A stretch of 64,000 nt of DNA from Pseudomonas poae (GTDB taxonomy: Bacteria > Pseudomonadota > Gammaproteobacteria > Pseudomonadales > Pseudomonadaceae): the NCBI GenBank assembly GCA_004000515.1, contig CP034537.1, positions 4,168,001 through 4,232,000 on the forward strand, in the 5' to 3' direction. Positions within the stretch are counted from its first letter, which is position 1. The number at the start of each line of letters is the position of its first letter. A program made the translations under genes and the position numbers. Below, piece after piece: positions 23,686 to 34,724 of this stretch. Under the pieces are notes generated by a model, which ran no database searches, was not told the origin of the DNA, and was given only the letters and a program-made list of their open reading frames with translations.

Positions 23686-25044
23686 GCGCCCCTTGAAGCG
23701 GTTACCGGGTAAGCACTCGTTATTCTGGAAGCTGGCGTGCCTGTTGATCGCGTTCTGCTTGCTCATGATCTGGCTGAGCTGGTCCTGGGGCCGGTACATG
23801 GAAGAGCAAAACGCGTATCTGGACAAAGAGGCGAGGGCTACCTTGAGTGGCTACGCCGTCAGCGCCGAGCAGGCCTGGAACCGAGGCGGTGCCGAAGGCG
23901 TTGATGCGTGGTTGCAGGCAATGCGTGCGCGGGAGAGCACGTGGATCGGTGTGATTGGCAATGATCTGCAATCGTTGAGCAACATTCCGCTGACCGATAG
24001 GGAAAGCCAGCGCCTGACCTTCCTGCGTGGCCTGGATTGGCCAGTGAGTCGGCACGCGAAGGGCTTGCCGTGGCTGAAGATTCCGTTTCCGGTGGACCCC
24101 AATGTGGGCTCGCTGGTTATCGAGCTGCCCCAGCGTTTTCCTGCCGGGGCGCTACCAGTTGTTCTGGCGAGTGGTAACTAACGGCGTGATCCCCGGATTG
24201 TTCACCCTGTTGCTGTGCGTCGGCCTGTATCGGCTACTGATCATGCCGCTCAATCAGCTGCGCGAGCAGGCCAATGCCTGGCGCGCTGACCAATTCGCAT
24301 ACGCGACTGTCCCATGACGCCACCAGCCGCCAGGATGAGTTGGGCGAGCTGGGGCGGGCTTTTGACCATATGTCCGAACGTTTGCAGGGTACCGTGATGT
24401 TGCAGCAGCAATTGCTGCGGGACATGTCCCATGAATTGCGCACACCGTTGAGCCGCTTGCGGGTGGCCTGTGACAGTGAGCAAGACCTGGCCGAACTGCG
24501 TGAACGCCTCGGCCGCGAGATAGACGCCATGCAGCGCCTGGTGGAAGGCAGCCTGCAACTGGCCTGGTTGGACACTGAGCGTGCACCACTGCCCAAGGAA
24601 GACATTCAACTGCAGGCCCTCTGGGACATGCTGCGTGAGAACGCGTGTTTTGAAAGCGATTGGCCAGCATCGCGCTTACCGTGCCTGCTGGAAGCCGATT
24701 GTTGGGTGCGGGGCGACCTGAATACGCTGGCCCAGGCCCTGGAAAATATTCTGCGTAACGCCATACGCCATTCACCACCCAATGGCGTGGTGAGCCTGGA
24801 CGGTCAGCGCGAAGGTGACCACTGGCACCTGTGGCTGGAAGATCAGGGCGGGGGAATTGCCGAACAGGACCTGGAGCGCATTTTTGCGCCTTTCACCCGT
24901 TTGGAGGGTTCCCGCCCTGGCGATGGCGGGTTTGGCCTGGGCTTGAGCATCGCCCGCAATGCGGTGCAACGTCAGGACGGCAATCTCTGGGCGGAAAATA
25001 CCGGGCGCGGCCTGCGGGTTCATCTGCGACTGCCGGCTCGCTAG
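23672..25044 (+). CDS. Sensor histidine kinase partner, two frameshifts
   Basis: Two membrane segments (about residues 18-38 and 160-185) around a periplasmic domain, HAMP, H-box RDMSHELRTPLSRL, N-box LENILRNAIRH and G-boxes EDQGGGIAE and GGFGLGLSI; about 456 aa when repaired. Two breaks: one extra base in the T run 24136-24139 (ELPQRFLPGRYQLFW when repaired) and one extra base near 24300 (DQFATRLSHDATS). Both shifts are +1 (or -2), unlike most errors in this window, so a decayed gene cannot be fully excluded. Confidence 0.8.
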
Positions 25045-25047
25045 GCT

Positions 25048-25563
25048 TCAACCGCGACGCTGTTTGCGCTTCTTCCATTGATGCGCGACCCACCAGCGCC
25101 AATAGCCCATCGTCAGGCAATAGGCCAGCGCACCCAGCACCAGTCCGAGTACCACTGAGCCCAGCAGGAACGGCTGCCACAAGGTGCTCAGTTGGCCGCT
25201 GATCCACTCCCAGGTCAGGTTGTCGGGCAGGCTGCGGGGCGGCACGTTCATCAGCCAGGCCCCGGTCATGTAAGTGCAGATAAATACTACCGGCATGGTG
25301 ATCGGGTTGGTCAGCCACACCAGGCTGACGGCGATCGGCATGTTGCCGCGCACCACGATCGCGAGGATCGCCGCCAGCAACATCTGCAATGGAATCGGGA
25401 TAAATGCCGCGAATAGCCCCACCGCCATGGCTCGCGCCACTGAGTGCCGGTTCAGGTGCCAGAGGTTCGGGTCATGCAGCAATGTGCCGAGAAACTGTAA
25501 TGACTTGTGTTCCCGGATACTGCTGGGATCGGGCATGTACCGTTTGAATAAGCGCCGGGGCAT
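25048..25563 (-). CDS. DUF2062 membrane protein
   Basis: 171 aa with three or four membrane segments; the DUF2062 core RHSVARAMAVGLFAAFIPIPLQM and LVWLTNPITMPVVF is intact. Neighbour of comEC, as in other pseudomonads. Function unknown. Confidence 0.87.
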   Translation of the reverse strand: MPRRLFKRYMPDPSSIREHKSLQFLGTLLHDPNLWHLNRHSVARAMAVGLFAAFIPIPLQMLLAAILAIVVRGNMPIAVSLVWLTNPITMPVVFICTYMTGAWLMNVPPRSLPDNLTWEWISGQLSTLWQPFLLGSVVLGLVLGALAYCLTMGYWRWWVAHQWKKRKQRRG

Positions 25564-25698
25564 AAGGGGTCCAGGTCAAATCGAGGGGCAAGTATGCCCG
25601 CATTCTATAAACAGAAAATTCAGACTTTGTGACAAAACATCATAGGCTGCGCCAGGCACCCAGCTAAGACTGCATGGATCACTTGAAAGGGATGATTC

Positions 25699-27925
25699 AT
25701 GAAGACAGGGATGTTTGCATTGGCACTGGGCCTGTTGGCCCTGCGTTGGCTGCCCGTGTTGCCGTCTGTCGGGTGGCTGCTGGCCATGCTGGTGCTCGTG
25801 TTGATGCTCTTGCCGTTTCGCACCTATCCCTTGGCATTTTTCCTGCTGGGCCTGAGTTGGGCGTGCATCAGTGCGCAATGGGCGCTGGATGATCGCCTGC
25901 GGCCAGCGTTGGACGGCCAGACTCGCTGGATCGAAGGGCGGGTAATCGGGTTGCCGCAACAGACGGGCGAGGGCGTACGCTTCGAATTAGCCGACAGCCG
26001 GGCGCGCAATGCCCTGTTACCTAAGCGCATTCGGGTGTCGTGGCGGGGCGGGCCAACGGTGCGCAGCGGCGAGCGTTGGCGTTTGGCTGTGACCCTCAAG
26101 CGCCCATCCGGGCTGCTGAATTTTCATGGGTTCGACCAGGAGGCCTGGTTATTGGCCCAGCGCATCGGGGCGACGGGCTCGGTAAAGGACGGTGAACGCC
26201 TGGCACCTGCGCGGAATGCCTGGCGCGACACGGTTCGCCAGCGCCTGCTGGCTGTGGATGCCCAGGGCCGCGAGGCAGGCCTGGCCGCGCTGGTGCTTGG
26301 CGACGGTTCCGGCTTGACCCATGAGGATTGGCAGGTATTGCAGGACACTGGCACCGTTCACCTGATGGTGATTTCCGGCCAGCACATCGGGATGCTGGCA
26401 GGCCTGATCTACGCACTGATCGCCGGGCTGGCGCGCTACGGTTGCTGGCCTAGTCGTTGGCCGTGGCTGCCTTGGGCGTGCGGCTTGGCATTTGCTGCCG
26501 CCCTGGGGTACGGCCTGCTGGCAGGGTTTGGCGTACCGGTACAGCGCGCCTGCGTGATGGTTGGGCTGGTGCTGCTGTGGCGCTTGCGTTTTCGTCATCT
26601 GGGGCTCTGGTGGCCCTTGTTACTGGCACTCAACGGAGTGCTGATCCTTGAGCCATTGGCCAGCCTGCAACCGGGTTTCTGGCTGTCGTTTGCGGCGGTC
26701 GCGGTGCTGGTATTGGCGTTCGGCGGACGGCTGGGGCCGTGGAGCGTGTGGCAAGCATGGACCCGCCCGCAAGGGCTGATCGCCATCGGTTTGTTCCCGG
26801 TCTTGTTGGTGTTGGGGCTGCCGATCAGCCTCAGCGCGCCGCTGGCCAATCTGGTCGCCGTACCGTGGATCAGCCTGGTGGTATTGCCGTTGGCGCTGCT
26901 GGGGACTGCCTTGTTGCCGCTACCTTTTATAGGTGAGGGATTGCTGTGGTTGGCGGGCGGTGCGCTGGACGGGTTATTCAGGGGTTTGGCGTGGCTTGCC
27001 GGGCAGTTGCCCGCCTGGGTTCCGACCGAGGTGCCGCTGGGCTATTGGCTGATAAGCCTGATAGGTGCCGTGGTGGTTCTGCTGCCCAAAGGCGTGCCTT
27101 TTCGCGTGGTGGGCTGGCCGATGTTGATGCTGGCGGTATTTCCCCCGCGAGAGCCAGTGGCCCATGGACAGCTGGAGGTGGTGCAGCTGGATGTTGGGCA
27201 GGGGCAATCCCTGATTCTGCGCACTCGCCATCACACCTTGCTCTACGATGCTGGCCCGCGCTCAGGAACGTTCGATCTGGGCGCACGGGTGGTGTTGCCG
27301 TCGTTGCAAAAGCTCGGCGTAGGGGTGTTGGACATGATGCTGCTGAGCCACGCTGACGCCGATCATGCCGGTGGCGCGGGAGCGATTGCCAGGGGGATAC
27401 CCATCAAACGCGTAGTAGGCGGAGAAACCGAGGGGTTGCCCGCGTTTCTCGGCGCCCAGCCTTGCCTGAGTGGTGAACGCTGGATGTGGGATGGCGTGTC
27501 ATTCGAACTCTGGCAGTGGCCGGACGCCACTAACGGCAATGCAAAATCCTGTGTCTTGCAGATCGAGGCCAATGGCGAGCGCCTGCTGCTGACGGGTGAT
27601 ATAGACCGCGCTGCGGAACAAGCCTTCCTGGCGTCACCACTCGCAGCGCCCACCGATTGGTTGCAAGCACCGCACCACGGCAGTCGCAGTTCATCCTCAC
27701 GAGCTTTTTTTGCAGAGGCTGGCGCCCAAGTCCGTGCTGGTTTCCCGTGGGCGCGGCAACGCGTTCGGCCATCCTCATCCTCAGGTTATGGCGCGCTACC
27801 ACGCGTTGGACAGCCAGGTGTACGACAGCGCTGAGCAAGGGGCTGTGCGTGTGCAACTGGGAGCCTTTGCGCCACCGGTTGTTGCGCGCAGTCAACGCCG
27901 GTTCTGGCGTGAACGGTTACCTTAA
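25699..27925 (+). CDS. comEC: ComEC/Rec2 DNA-uptake channel, one frameshift
   Basis: Inner-membrane channel for single-stranded DNA during transformation. N-terminal OB-like domain, Competence multi-TM domain (about residues 190-470, MVISGQHIGMLAGL) and a C-terminal metallo-beta-lactamase-like domain (LLSHADADHAGG, LLLTGDID, APHHGSRSSSS). The T run 27705-27711 has one base too many; removal joins SSSSRAFLQRLAPKSVLVSRGRGNAFGHPHP to the end at 27925 (741 aa). Neighbouring exbB and exbD follow. Confidence 0.9.
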
Positions 27926-28023
27926 TCCTGAGTTACAAACGGCCAGTGCGGGGCTTGGGTCGACGAGCCCCGCTGCCGAACCTATATGGTAAAGTGGCGC
28001 ACTTTTTCGAGGGGACATTCACT

Positions 28024-28658
28024 GTGTGGGAATTGGTCAAATCCGGCGGCTGGATGATGTTGCCGATCATCATGAGCTCTATCGCCGCACTCGGCATCGT
28101 TGCCGAACGCCTGTGGACCCTGCGCGCCAGCCGCGTCACCCCCGAGCATCTGTTGGGGCAGGTCTGGGGTTGGATCAAGAACAAGCAATTGGACAAAGAG
28201 AAACTCAAGGAGCTGCGCGCCAACTCACCGCTGGGTGAAATCCTTGCCGCAGGCCTCGCCAACTCAAGCACGGTCGCGAGATCATGAAGGAGTGCATCGA
28301 GGAGGCTGCCGCCCGGGTCATTCATGAGCTGGAGCGCTATATCAACGCCCTCGGCACTATCGCCGCCATGGCGCCACTGTTGGGTTTGCTTGGCACGGTG
28401 CTGGGCATGATCGATATTTTCAGCTCGTTCATGGGCTCGGGCATGACCACCAACGCTGCTGTGCTGGCGGGGGGGATTTCCAAGGCATTGATCACTACCG
28501 CTGCGGGTTTGATGGTGGGTATTCCTTCGGTGTTCTTCCATCGTTTCCTGCAACGCCGCATTGATGAACTGGTGGTGGGCATGGAGCAGGAAGCCATCAA
28601 ACTGGTGGAGGTGGTACAGGGCGACCGTGATGTGGACCTGGTTGAGGGCAGAGCGTGA
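28024..28658 (+). CDS. exbB: ExbB/TolQ/MotA-family proton channel, one frameshift
   Basis: Pentameric stator that couples proton flow to a TonB-type partner. GTG start (MWELVKSGGWMMLPIIMSS), TM1 near the N-terminus, TM2/TM3 in GTIAAMAPLLGLLGTVLGMIDIF and GISKALITTAAGLMVGIPSVFF. One C is missing at 28265; repair gives LANSKHGREIMKECIEEA and 211 aa. Its GTGA overlap with exbD couples the two. Confidence 0.92.
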
Positions 28659-29083
28659 AATTTCGCCGCAAGCAACGGGAAAATGTCGATATCAACCTCG
28701 CGCCGCTGATTGACGTGGTGTTTATCCTGCTGCTGTTTTTTGTCGTGACCACCACCTTTACTCGCCAGACCGAGCTACGCGTCGACCTGCCGGAAGCTGT
28801 CAGCGGATCGCCTGCGGAAGACCAGGAAGTCAAGCAACTGGATATCGCCATCAGCGCCGACGGGGTGTTTTCGGTCAATAACCAGTTGCTCGAGAAAAAC
28901 GACCTGACCAGCCTCATGGCCGCCCTGGAAAAAGAATCCGGCGGTGATACCAAGATGCCGCTGTCCATCAGTGCCGATGGCAAGACCCAGCACCAGGCTG
29001 TCATTACCGCAATGGACGCTGCCGGCAAGCTCGGTTTCAGCCATCTGCGCATGACCACTATCGAGGCGGCGAGCCAACCCTGA
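28655..29083 (+). CDS. exbD: ExbD/TolR-family protein
   Basis: 142 aa; single N-terminal TM with the proton-carrying Asp in [17 protein letters not shown] and a periplasmic domain. GTG start overlaps exbB; the stop overlaps the lpxK start (TGATG). In Pseudomonas this pair sits in the lpxK operon, suggesting an envelope role. Confidence 0.93.
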   Translation: MKFRRKQRENVDINLAPLIDVVFILLLFFVVTTTFTRQTELRVDLPEAVSGSPAEDQEVKQLDIAISADGVFSVNNQLLEKNDLTSLMAALEKESGGDTKMPLSISADGKTQHQAVITAMDAAGKLGFSHLRMTTIEAASQP

Positions 29084-30093
29084 TGGCAATGTCTGATCGT
29101 TTGCTCAAGGCCTGGTATGAAGGCCATCCTGCGCTGGCGCTGCTGCGGCCGCTGGAGTCGCTCTATCGCCACGTAGTGCAGCGCAAGCGTGCGCGGTTTG
29201 TTGCAGGCGCAGGCGAGATTTATCAATCGCCGGTGCCAGTGGTGGTGGTTGGCAACATCACCGTGGGTGGCACCGGCAAGACGCCCTTGATCCTGTGGCT
29301 GATCGAGCATTGTCGGCGCAGTGGATTGCGCGTGGGCGTGGTCAGCCGTGGCTATGGCGCCAAACCACCGCAATTGCCGTGGCGGGTCGAGGCCAGCCAA
29401 AGCGCCGAGGTGGCCGGTGACGAGCCATTGCTGATCGTGCAGCGCTGCGGCGTACCAATGATGATCGATCCCGACCGCAGTCGCGCGGTCAAGGCTCTAC
29501 TGGCCAGTGAAACCCTCGACCTGATCCTCTCCGACGACGGCCTGCAGCATTATCGCCTGGCTCGCGACCTCGAGTTGGTGTTGATCGACGCCGCCCGTGG
29601 CCTGGGCAACCGTCGTTGCCTGCCAGCCGGGCCATTGCGCGAGCCGGTGGAACGCCTGCAAAGCGTCGATGCGCTGCTTTATAACGGCGCTGAATCAGAC
29701 CGCGACGACGGCTTTGCGTTTCGCCTGCTGCCGACGGCGCTGGTCAACTTGAAAACCGCTGAGCGCCGGCAGGTCGATCATTTCCCCGAGGGCCAGCAGG
29801 TCCATGCGGTCGCCGGTATTGGCAATCCGCAACGTTTCTTCAATACCCTGCAAACGCTACACTGGCAGCCGGTACCTCATGCGTTTGCCGACCACGCGCC
29901 CTACAGCGCCGAGGTCTTGAATTTTTCGCCGTCATTGCCGCTGGTCATGACCGAGAAGGACGCGGTGAAGTGCCGCGCCTTCGCTCAGCCCGACTGGTGG
30001 TACCTTGCGGTGGATGCGGTGCCGTCGCCAGCGTTCGTCGCCTGGTTCGACACGCAATTGATGCGTCTGTTGCCCGCCCGACTCTTGCCTTAA
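29083..30093 (+). CDS. lpxK: Tetraacyldisaccharide 4'-kinase LpxK
   Basis: Phosphorylates the 4' position of the lipid A precursor at the inner membrane. 336 aa with Walker [15 protein letters not shown] at about residue 55 and [14 protein letters not shown], the conserved Asp-Asp-Gly-Leu-Gln-His. Overlaps exbD by one base; intact. Confidence 0.96.
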   Translation: MAMSDRLLKAWYEGHPALALLRPLESLYRHVVQRKRARFVAGAGEIYQSPVPVVVVGNITVGGTGKTPLILWLIEHCRRSGLRVGVVSRGYGAKPPQLPWRVEASQSAEVAGDEPLLIVQRCGVPMMIDPDRSRAVKALLASETLDLILSDDGLQHYRLARDLELVLIDAARGLGNRRCLPAGPLREPVERLQSVDALLYNGAESDRDDGFAFRLLPTALVNLKTAERRQVDHFPEGQQVHAVAGIGNPQRFFNTLQTLHWQPVPHAFADHAPYSAEVLNFSPSLPLVMTEKDAVKCRAFAQPDWWYLAVDAVPSPAFVAWFDTQLMRLLPARLLP

Positions 30094-30117
30094 TACGCTT
30101 CTTTCCAGGAAACACTC

Positions 30118-30303
30118 ATGGACACCAAACTGCTCGACATCCTCGCTTGCCCGATCTGCAAAGGCCCGCTCAAGCTCAGCGCCGATAAAACCGAGCTGAT
30201 CAGCAAAGGCGCAGGCCTGGCGTACCCGATCCGTGATGGCATCCCGGTGATGCTGGAGAGCGAAGCCCGCACCCTGACCAACGATGAGCGTCTGGATAAA
30301 TGA
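30118..30303 (+). CDS. Trm112-family small protein (YcaR)
   Basis: 61 aa; [20 protein letters not shown] with CPxC near the N-terminus and [13 protein letters not shown]. Trm112 proteins activate methyltransferases in eukaryotes; the bacterial role is unclear. Overlaps kdsB by four bases, the usual context. Confidence 0.93.
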   Translation: MDTKLLDILACPICKGPLKLSADKTELISKGAGLAYPIRDGIPVMLESEARTLTNDERLDK

Positions 30304-31064
30304 CCACTGCCTTTACCGTTGTCATTCCATCCCGCTACGCTTCGACACGCCTGCCGGGCAAGCCGCTGCAACTGATCGGCAACAAGCCGATGGTCCAGCT
30401 GGTGTGGGAGCAGGCCTGCAAAAGCAGCGCCGAACGCGTTGTGATCGCCACTGATGACCCGCGTATCATCGAGGCCTGCAAAGGCTTTGGCGCCGAAGCG
30501 GTGCTGACGCGCGAAGACCACAACTCCGGTACCGACCGTCTGGCCGAAGTGGCCACGCAGTTGGGCCTGGCGCCAGATGCCATTGTGGTCAACGTGCAAG
30601 GTGACGAACCGTTGATCCCGCCCAGCGTGATCGACCAGGTGGCAGCCAATTTGGCAGCCCACAGCGAAGCCCGCATGGCCACCCTGGCCGAGCCCATCGA
30701 AGACATCGACACCCTGTTCAACCCGAACGTGGTGAAAGTGGTCAGCGATATCAATGGCCTGGCGCTGACCTTCAGCCGTTCGACCCTGCCATGGGCGCGC
30801 GACGCCTTTGCCAAGAGCCGTGACGTACTGCCAGAGGGTGTGCCGTACCGTCGCCATATCGGCATTTACGCCTATCGTGCGGGCTTCCTGCATGACTTCG
30901 TCAGTTGGGGCCCGTGCTGGCTGGAAAATACCGAATCCCTGGAACAACTGCGTGCCTTGTGGCACGGCGTGCGTATCCATGTTGGCGATGCGCTGGAAGC
31001 GCCACCAGCCGGTGTCGACACCCCGGAAGACCTTGAGCGCGTCCGTCGCCTGCTGGGTGCCTGA
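30300..31064 (+). CDS. kdsB: CMP-KDO synthetase KdsB
   Basis: Activates KDO with CTP for LPS inner core. 254 aa with the nucleotide-binding [16 protein letters not shown] at the N-terminus, [13 protein letters not shown] and [10 protein letters not shown]. Shares its last base region with the next gene (TGATGG). Intact. Confidence 0.96.
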   Translation: MTTAFTVVIPSRYASTRLPGKPLQLIGNKPMVQLVWEQACKSSAERVVIATDDPRIIEACKGFGAEAVLTREDHNSGTDRLAEVATQLGLAPDAIVVNVQGDEPLIPPSVIDQVAANLAAHSEARMATLAEPIEDIDTLFNPNVVKVVSDINGLALTFSRSTLPWARDAFAKSRDVLPEGVPYRRHIGIYAYRAGFLHDFVSWGPCWLENTESLEQLRALWHGVRIHVGDALEAPPAGVDTPEDLERVRRLLGA

Positions 31065-31528
31065 TGGAAGTTCTGTTCGTTTGCCTGGGCAATATCTGCC
31101 GCTCACCCACCGCTGAAGGCGTGCTGCGCCATAAATTGCGCGAAGCCGGGCTGGCAGGGCAGGTGGACGTCGCGTCCGCCGGTACGGGTGAGTGGCATGT
31201 CGGCAATCCACCGGACCAGCGCAGCCAACGTGCCGCGCTGGTACGCGGCTACGATTTGTCGGCGCAACGTGCCCAACAGGTCTCCCGCGCCGACTTTGCA
31301 CGCTATGACCTGATCCTGGCCATGGACCACAGCAATCTGCGTAACCTCAAGGCCATGCAGCCGGGGCAGGGCAAGGCGGAGCTGGATCTGTTCCTGCGCC
31401 GCTACGACGCGGAAGTGGACGAAGTACCCGACCCTTATTATGAAGGCGAACAAGGCTTCGAACGGGTCCTGGACCTGATCGAGCGCGCCTGTGATTTATT
31501 GGTGATCGAATTGAAGGGGCGGTTATGA
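31064..31528 (+). CDS. Low-molecular-weight protein-tyrosine phosphatase
   Basis: 154 aa with the CX5R loop VCLGNICRSPTAEG at the N-terminus and the general-acid DPYY motif (VPDPYYEGEQGF). No capsule operon is nearby; position between kdsB and murB is conserved in Pseudomonas. Confidence 0.92.
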   Translation: MEVLFVCLGNICRSPTAEGVLRHKLREAGLAGQVDVASAGTGEWHVGNPPDQRSQRAALVRGYDLSAQRAQQVSRADFARYDLILAMDHSNLRNLKAMQPGQGKAELDLFLRRYDAEVDEVPDPYYEGEQGFERVLDLIERACDLLVIELKGRL

Positions 31529-32544
31529 CCTTGCAGGTGCTTGCGCAGGTATCGCTCAAGCCATTCAACAGCTTTGGCATCGACGTGCGTGCGCAGTTGT
31601 TCGCCGAGGCGCATAGCGACAGTGATGTTCGCGAAGCCCTGGCCTACGCAGCCAATCAGGACCTGCCGCTGCTGGTAATCGGCGGTGGCAGCAACTTGCT
31701 GCTGACCCAGGACATTCCGGCGTTGGTCTTGCGCATGGCCACCCAGGGTATCCGGGTGTTGCAGGATGATGGCACGAGCGTGGTCGTCGAAGCCGAAGCA
31801 GGCGAAACCTGGCACCCCTTTGTGTTGTGGACGTTGGCCCAAGGTTTTTGCGGCCTGGAAAACCTCAGCCTGATCCCAGGCACCGTCGGTGCTGCGCCGA
31901 TGCAAAACATCGGCGCCTACGGCGTGGAGATCAAGGATGTATTCGCCGGCCTGACTGCCCTGGACCGCCACACCGGCGAACTGCGGGATTTCAGCCTGGA
32001 GGAGTGCAACTTCGCCTACCGTGACAGCCTGTTCAAGCATGAGACCGGACGCTGGCTGATCCTGCGGGTGCGCTTCGCCCTGAGTCGCGTCAGCCATCTC
32101 AAGCTTGATTACGGCCCGGTGCAACAGCGCCTGGCGGGGCAGGGGATCACCGAGGCGACGCCCAGCGATGTCAGTCGTGCCATCTGCAGCATCCGCAGCG
32201 AAAAACTGCCTGACCCTGCGGTGCTCGGCAATGCCGGTAGTTTCTTCAAGAACCCATTGGTATCCCAGCTGCTGGCGGCTGAGCTACAGGCGCTGTACCC
32301 GGACCTGGTGGCCTACCCACAGGCTGACGGGCAGATGAAGCTCGCCGCTGGCTGGCTGATCGACAAGGCCGGCTGGAAGGGCTTCCGCGACGGTGATGCC
32401 GGTGTACATAAGCTGCAGGCGCTGGTGCTGGTGAACTACGGCGGTGCCACAGGGCACGACATTGCGAATCTGGCCCAGCGCATACAGCGGGATATTGCAG
32501 AGCGCTTCAAGGTTGACCTGGAAATGGAACCTAATAAGTACTAA
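31525..32544 (+). CDS. murB: UDP-N-acetylenolpyruvoylglucosamine reductase MurB
   Basis: FAD enzyme that completes UDP-MurNAc. 339 aa, type I MurB. FAD-binding LPLLVIGGGSNLLL, substrate-binding IPGTVGAAPMQNIGAYG, catalytic Ser in LGNAGSFFKNP and C-terminal Glu in DLEMEPNKY. Overlaps the phosphatase gene (ATGA). Confidence 0.96.
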   Translation: MTLQVLAQVSLKPFNSFGIDVRAQLFAEAHSDSDVREALAYAANQDLPLLVIGGGSNLLLTQDIPALVLRMATQGIRVLQDDGTSVVVEAEAGETWHPFVLWTLAQGFCGLENLSLIPGTVGAAPMQNIGAYGVEIKDVFAGLTALDRHTGELRDFSLEECNFAYRDSLFKHETGRWLILRVRFALSRVSHLKLDYGPVQQRLAGQGITEATPSDVSRAICSIRSEKLPDPAVLGNAGSFFKNPLVSQLLAAELQALYPDLVAYPQADGQMKLAAGWLIDKAGWKGFRDGDAGVHKLQALVLVNYGGATGHDIANLAQRIQRDIAERFKVDLEMEPNKY

Positions 32545-32561
32545 GCCCAGCCCTTGAAAAT

Positions 32562-32601
32562 AAAATGCCCCGTATCTTTCGATACGGGGCATTTTTATTG
32601 C
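32562..32601. terminator. Bidirectional terminator between murB and yccA
   Basis: AATGCCCCGTATC-TTTC-GATACGGGGCATTTTTATT, a 13-bp stem with A and T tracts on both sides, between convergent genes. Confidence 0.9.
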
Positions 32602-32611
32602 GGTAACAGGA

Positions 32612-33284
32612 TCAGTCGTCGCGACCCATGATGCCGAAGATCTGCAACAGGCTGATAAACAGGTTGTAGATCGATACATACAGGCTGATGGTCGCCATGA
32701 TGTAGTTGCGCTCACCGCCGTGGATGATAGCGCTGGTCTGGAACAGGATGCACACGGAGGAGAACAGCACGAAACCTGCGCTGATCGCCAGTTGCAGGCC
32801 GCTGATCTGGAAGAACATGCCCGCTACAACCGCTGCCAGCAACACGAAGAAGCCTGCAGTGATGAAGCCGCCCAGAAAGCTCATGTCCTTGCGAGTGATC
32901 AGCACATAGGCCGACAGACCACCGAACACCAGGGCCGTCATGGCAAACGCCGAGCTGACCACTTCCGCACCGCCGGCCATGCCGAGGTAACGGTTGAGGA
33001 TCGGGCCAAGGATGAAGCCCATGAAACCAGTCAAGGCAAATGCAGACACCAGGCCCCAGGCCGAGTCACGCAGCTTGTTGGTCAGGAAGAACAGGCCATA
33101 GAAGCCGATCAGCACGACAAAGATATTCGGGTAGCCGACGCGCATTTGTTGCGCCACGAACGCCATTACACCGCTGAAGGCGAGGGTAAGGGCGAGCAAG
33201 CTCATAGGTGTTGCGCAACACGCGGCTGACTTCAAGCTGCTCAGCCTGCGCGTTACCATTCACTGCGTAATTCTGTTCGCGCAT
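32612..33284 (-). CDS. yccA: Bax inhibitor-1/YccA-family membrane protein, one frameshift
   Basis: 223 aa when repaired, with seven hydrophobic segments. Starts MREQNYAVNGNAQAEQLEVSRVLRNTY and ends SIYNLFISLLQIFGIMGRDD. One extra base in the AA at 33198-33199 separates the N-terminal 27 residues from LLALTLAFSGVMAF. YccA modulates FtsH in E. coli; the same role here is inferred. Confidence 0.88.
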
Positions 33285-33436
33285 GGCGACACTCCTTCGG
33301 TTTTGAAACGTTCAGTCGCAAAGATCATAACAGACGCTCTGTAACAAGCTATGCCGAGAGTTTGACAGTGTGTTTCATTCGGGTATTATGGCGCCCGCTG
33401 AGACAGGATGCGCTATTCTAATCCTGTGATGCACAA

Positions 33437-33527
33437 GGGAAATTGGCAGAGTGGTTGAATGCACCGGTCTTGAAAACCGGCGAACGTTAATAGCGTTCCC
33501 AGGGTTCGAATCCCTGGTTTCCCGCCA
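33437..33527 (+). tRNA. tRNA-Ser (anticodon UGA)
   Basis: 91-base class II tRNA. Acceptor GGGAAAT pairs with GTTTCCC; D arm GCAGAGTGGTTGAATGC; anticodon loop CTTGAAA with TGA; long variable arm CGAACGTTAATAGCGTTC; T arm CAGGGTTCGAATCCCTG; discriminator G and encoded CCA. It adjoins the prophage integrase end and is the probable attachment site. Confidence 0.95.
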
Positions 33528-33539
33528 AGATTCAAACGA

Positions 33540-33563
33540 AAGCCCCGCGATTGCGGGGCTTTT
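33540..33563 (+). terminator. Terminator after tRNA-Ser
   Basis: AAAGCCCCGC-GATT-GCGGGGCTTTTGTG, a 10-bp stem with a T tract, 12 bases after the tRNA. Confidence 0.88.
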
Positions 33564-33655
33564 GTGTTTCTGACCTCCGGCGATGCTTTTAGGTAAGCGC
33601 CTGATCGTTTCCGCATCATTTCGGGCGGTTTCCGCAACTCTTCCAAATTTCGGAG

Positions 33656-34720
33656 TCATCGGGTGGGCTTCACGATCTCCCCAACCCGTCGATAGACAGT
33701 CTCGGTTATCCGCTTGTCCGTGTGCCCCAGCAGTCGACTTGCATCCCCCAGATCAAGGATCTCGCTGGCGGCTTTCGGGCGAATATCACGGAACTGGAAC
33801 TGCCGAATACTGGCTGCCAATACCCCGTCGCCTTTCTCTTTGGCCGTAGCGATAGCCTTGTCGCGCGCGTCGTCGAATCTAAGGCGAAGCATGTGTTTGG
33901 TTACCTGCCGGCCATCCTCAGTGATGATCAGGTAGGGATTCCGAACGCCACGTGTGCGTCTCTGCTCTATCAGCCTTGCAACCAGGGTCCCCAGGTCATT
34001 GAGCACGCCGGCGGCGGTCAGACGTATGCGCAGCTTCTTGGAGGTTTTGCCCTGGGACACCTGCAGGAACTCGTTAACGGCGTCAGCCTCTCGCATGGAC
34101 AACGTGTCGGCCGGCCGCTGGGCGGTGAGGTAGGCTAGGTCCATCGCGTCACGTAGTTCTGAGGCGGCGGCGCCGTACACCGCACTCCAGATTTCCTCGG
34201 TCGCATAGAAGTCTCGCGGTGCCTCTTTGTTCTTGCGCACGCCTGCGGCAGGGTTGTTCTCGGTTAACCCCCATTCCCGCGCGATGTTATATATGTGCGA
34301 GAGCAGGGAGATCTCGCGGTTGGCTCGTACCTTGGCGGTGCGGCCGTCTCGATACTGGGCGATGATCTGCGGCGTCACGGCGTCGATGGGCGCATCGCAG
34401 AAGGCTTTGCGCAGCTGCTTCAAGCTCAGTAGGTTGTCGCTTTGCGTCTTGGGCGCCTTGCCCGGGATGATCTCCCGTTCATACCGATCAAACACCAGGC
34501 CCAGCAAAGCGTCCTTCTTCGGAACCGGCTTGCAATCGAGCTTTGCCCATTCAGCCTTGGCGATATCCAAGTCACCCCCGAGCGGGATTTCCACCCGCTT
34601 CCCGTCTTCATTCCTCCCGTCGTAGTAGTAGCCCACCCACTCTTTACCGCCTTTCAGCGTGCGTACACGCCGAATCATTCGCGGCGGCAGATCCCTGTTT
34701 GCCGCCTTTTTCGCCCGCAT
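33656..34720 (-). CDS. int: Prophage tyrosine recombinase (integrase)
   Basis: 354 aa. Arm-binding N-terminus, core-binding SAM-like domain (residues about 75-170), and catalytic domain with Arg in LTAQRPADTLSMR, box II FRDIRPKAASE, LLGHTDKRITETVYRR with the nucleophile Tyr. In box II the usual first His is Arg, a variant seen in many phage integrases. Its 3' end faces tRNA-Ser. Confidence 0.93.
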   Translation of the reverse strand: MRAKKAANRDLPPRMIRRVRTLKGGKEWVGYYYDGRNEDGKRVEIPLGGDLDIAKAEWAKLDCKPVPKKDALLGLVFDRYEREIIPGKAPKTQSDNLLSLKQLRKAFCDAPIDAVTPQIIAQYRDGRTAKVRANREISLLSHIYNIAREWGLTENNPAAGVRKNKEAPRDFYATEEIWSAVYGAAASELRDAMDLAYLTAQRPADTLSMREADAVNEFLQVSQGKTSKKLRIRLTAAGVLNDLGTLVARLIEQRRTRGVRNPYLIITEDGRQVTKHMLRLRFDDARDKAIATAKEKGDGVLAASIRQFQFRDIRPKAASEILDLGDASRLLGHTDKRITETVYRRVGEIVKPTR

Positions 34721-34724
34721 CGTT

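Noticed and set aside
33285..33655. Exact attL core sequence
   Set aside because: Needs the downstream copy, which lies outside the window.
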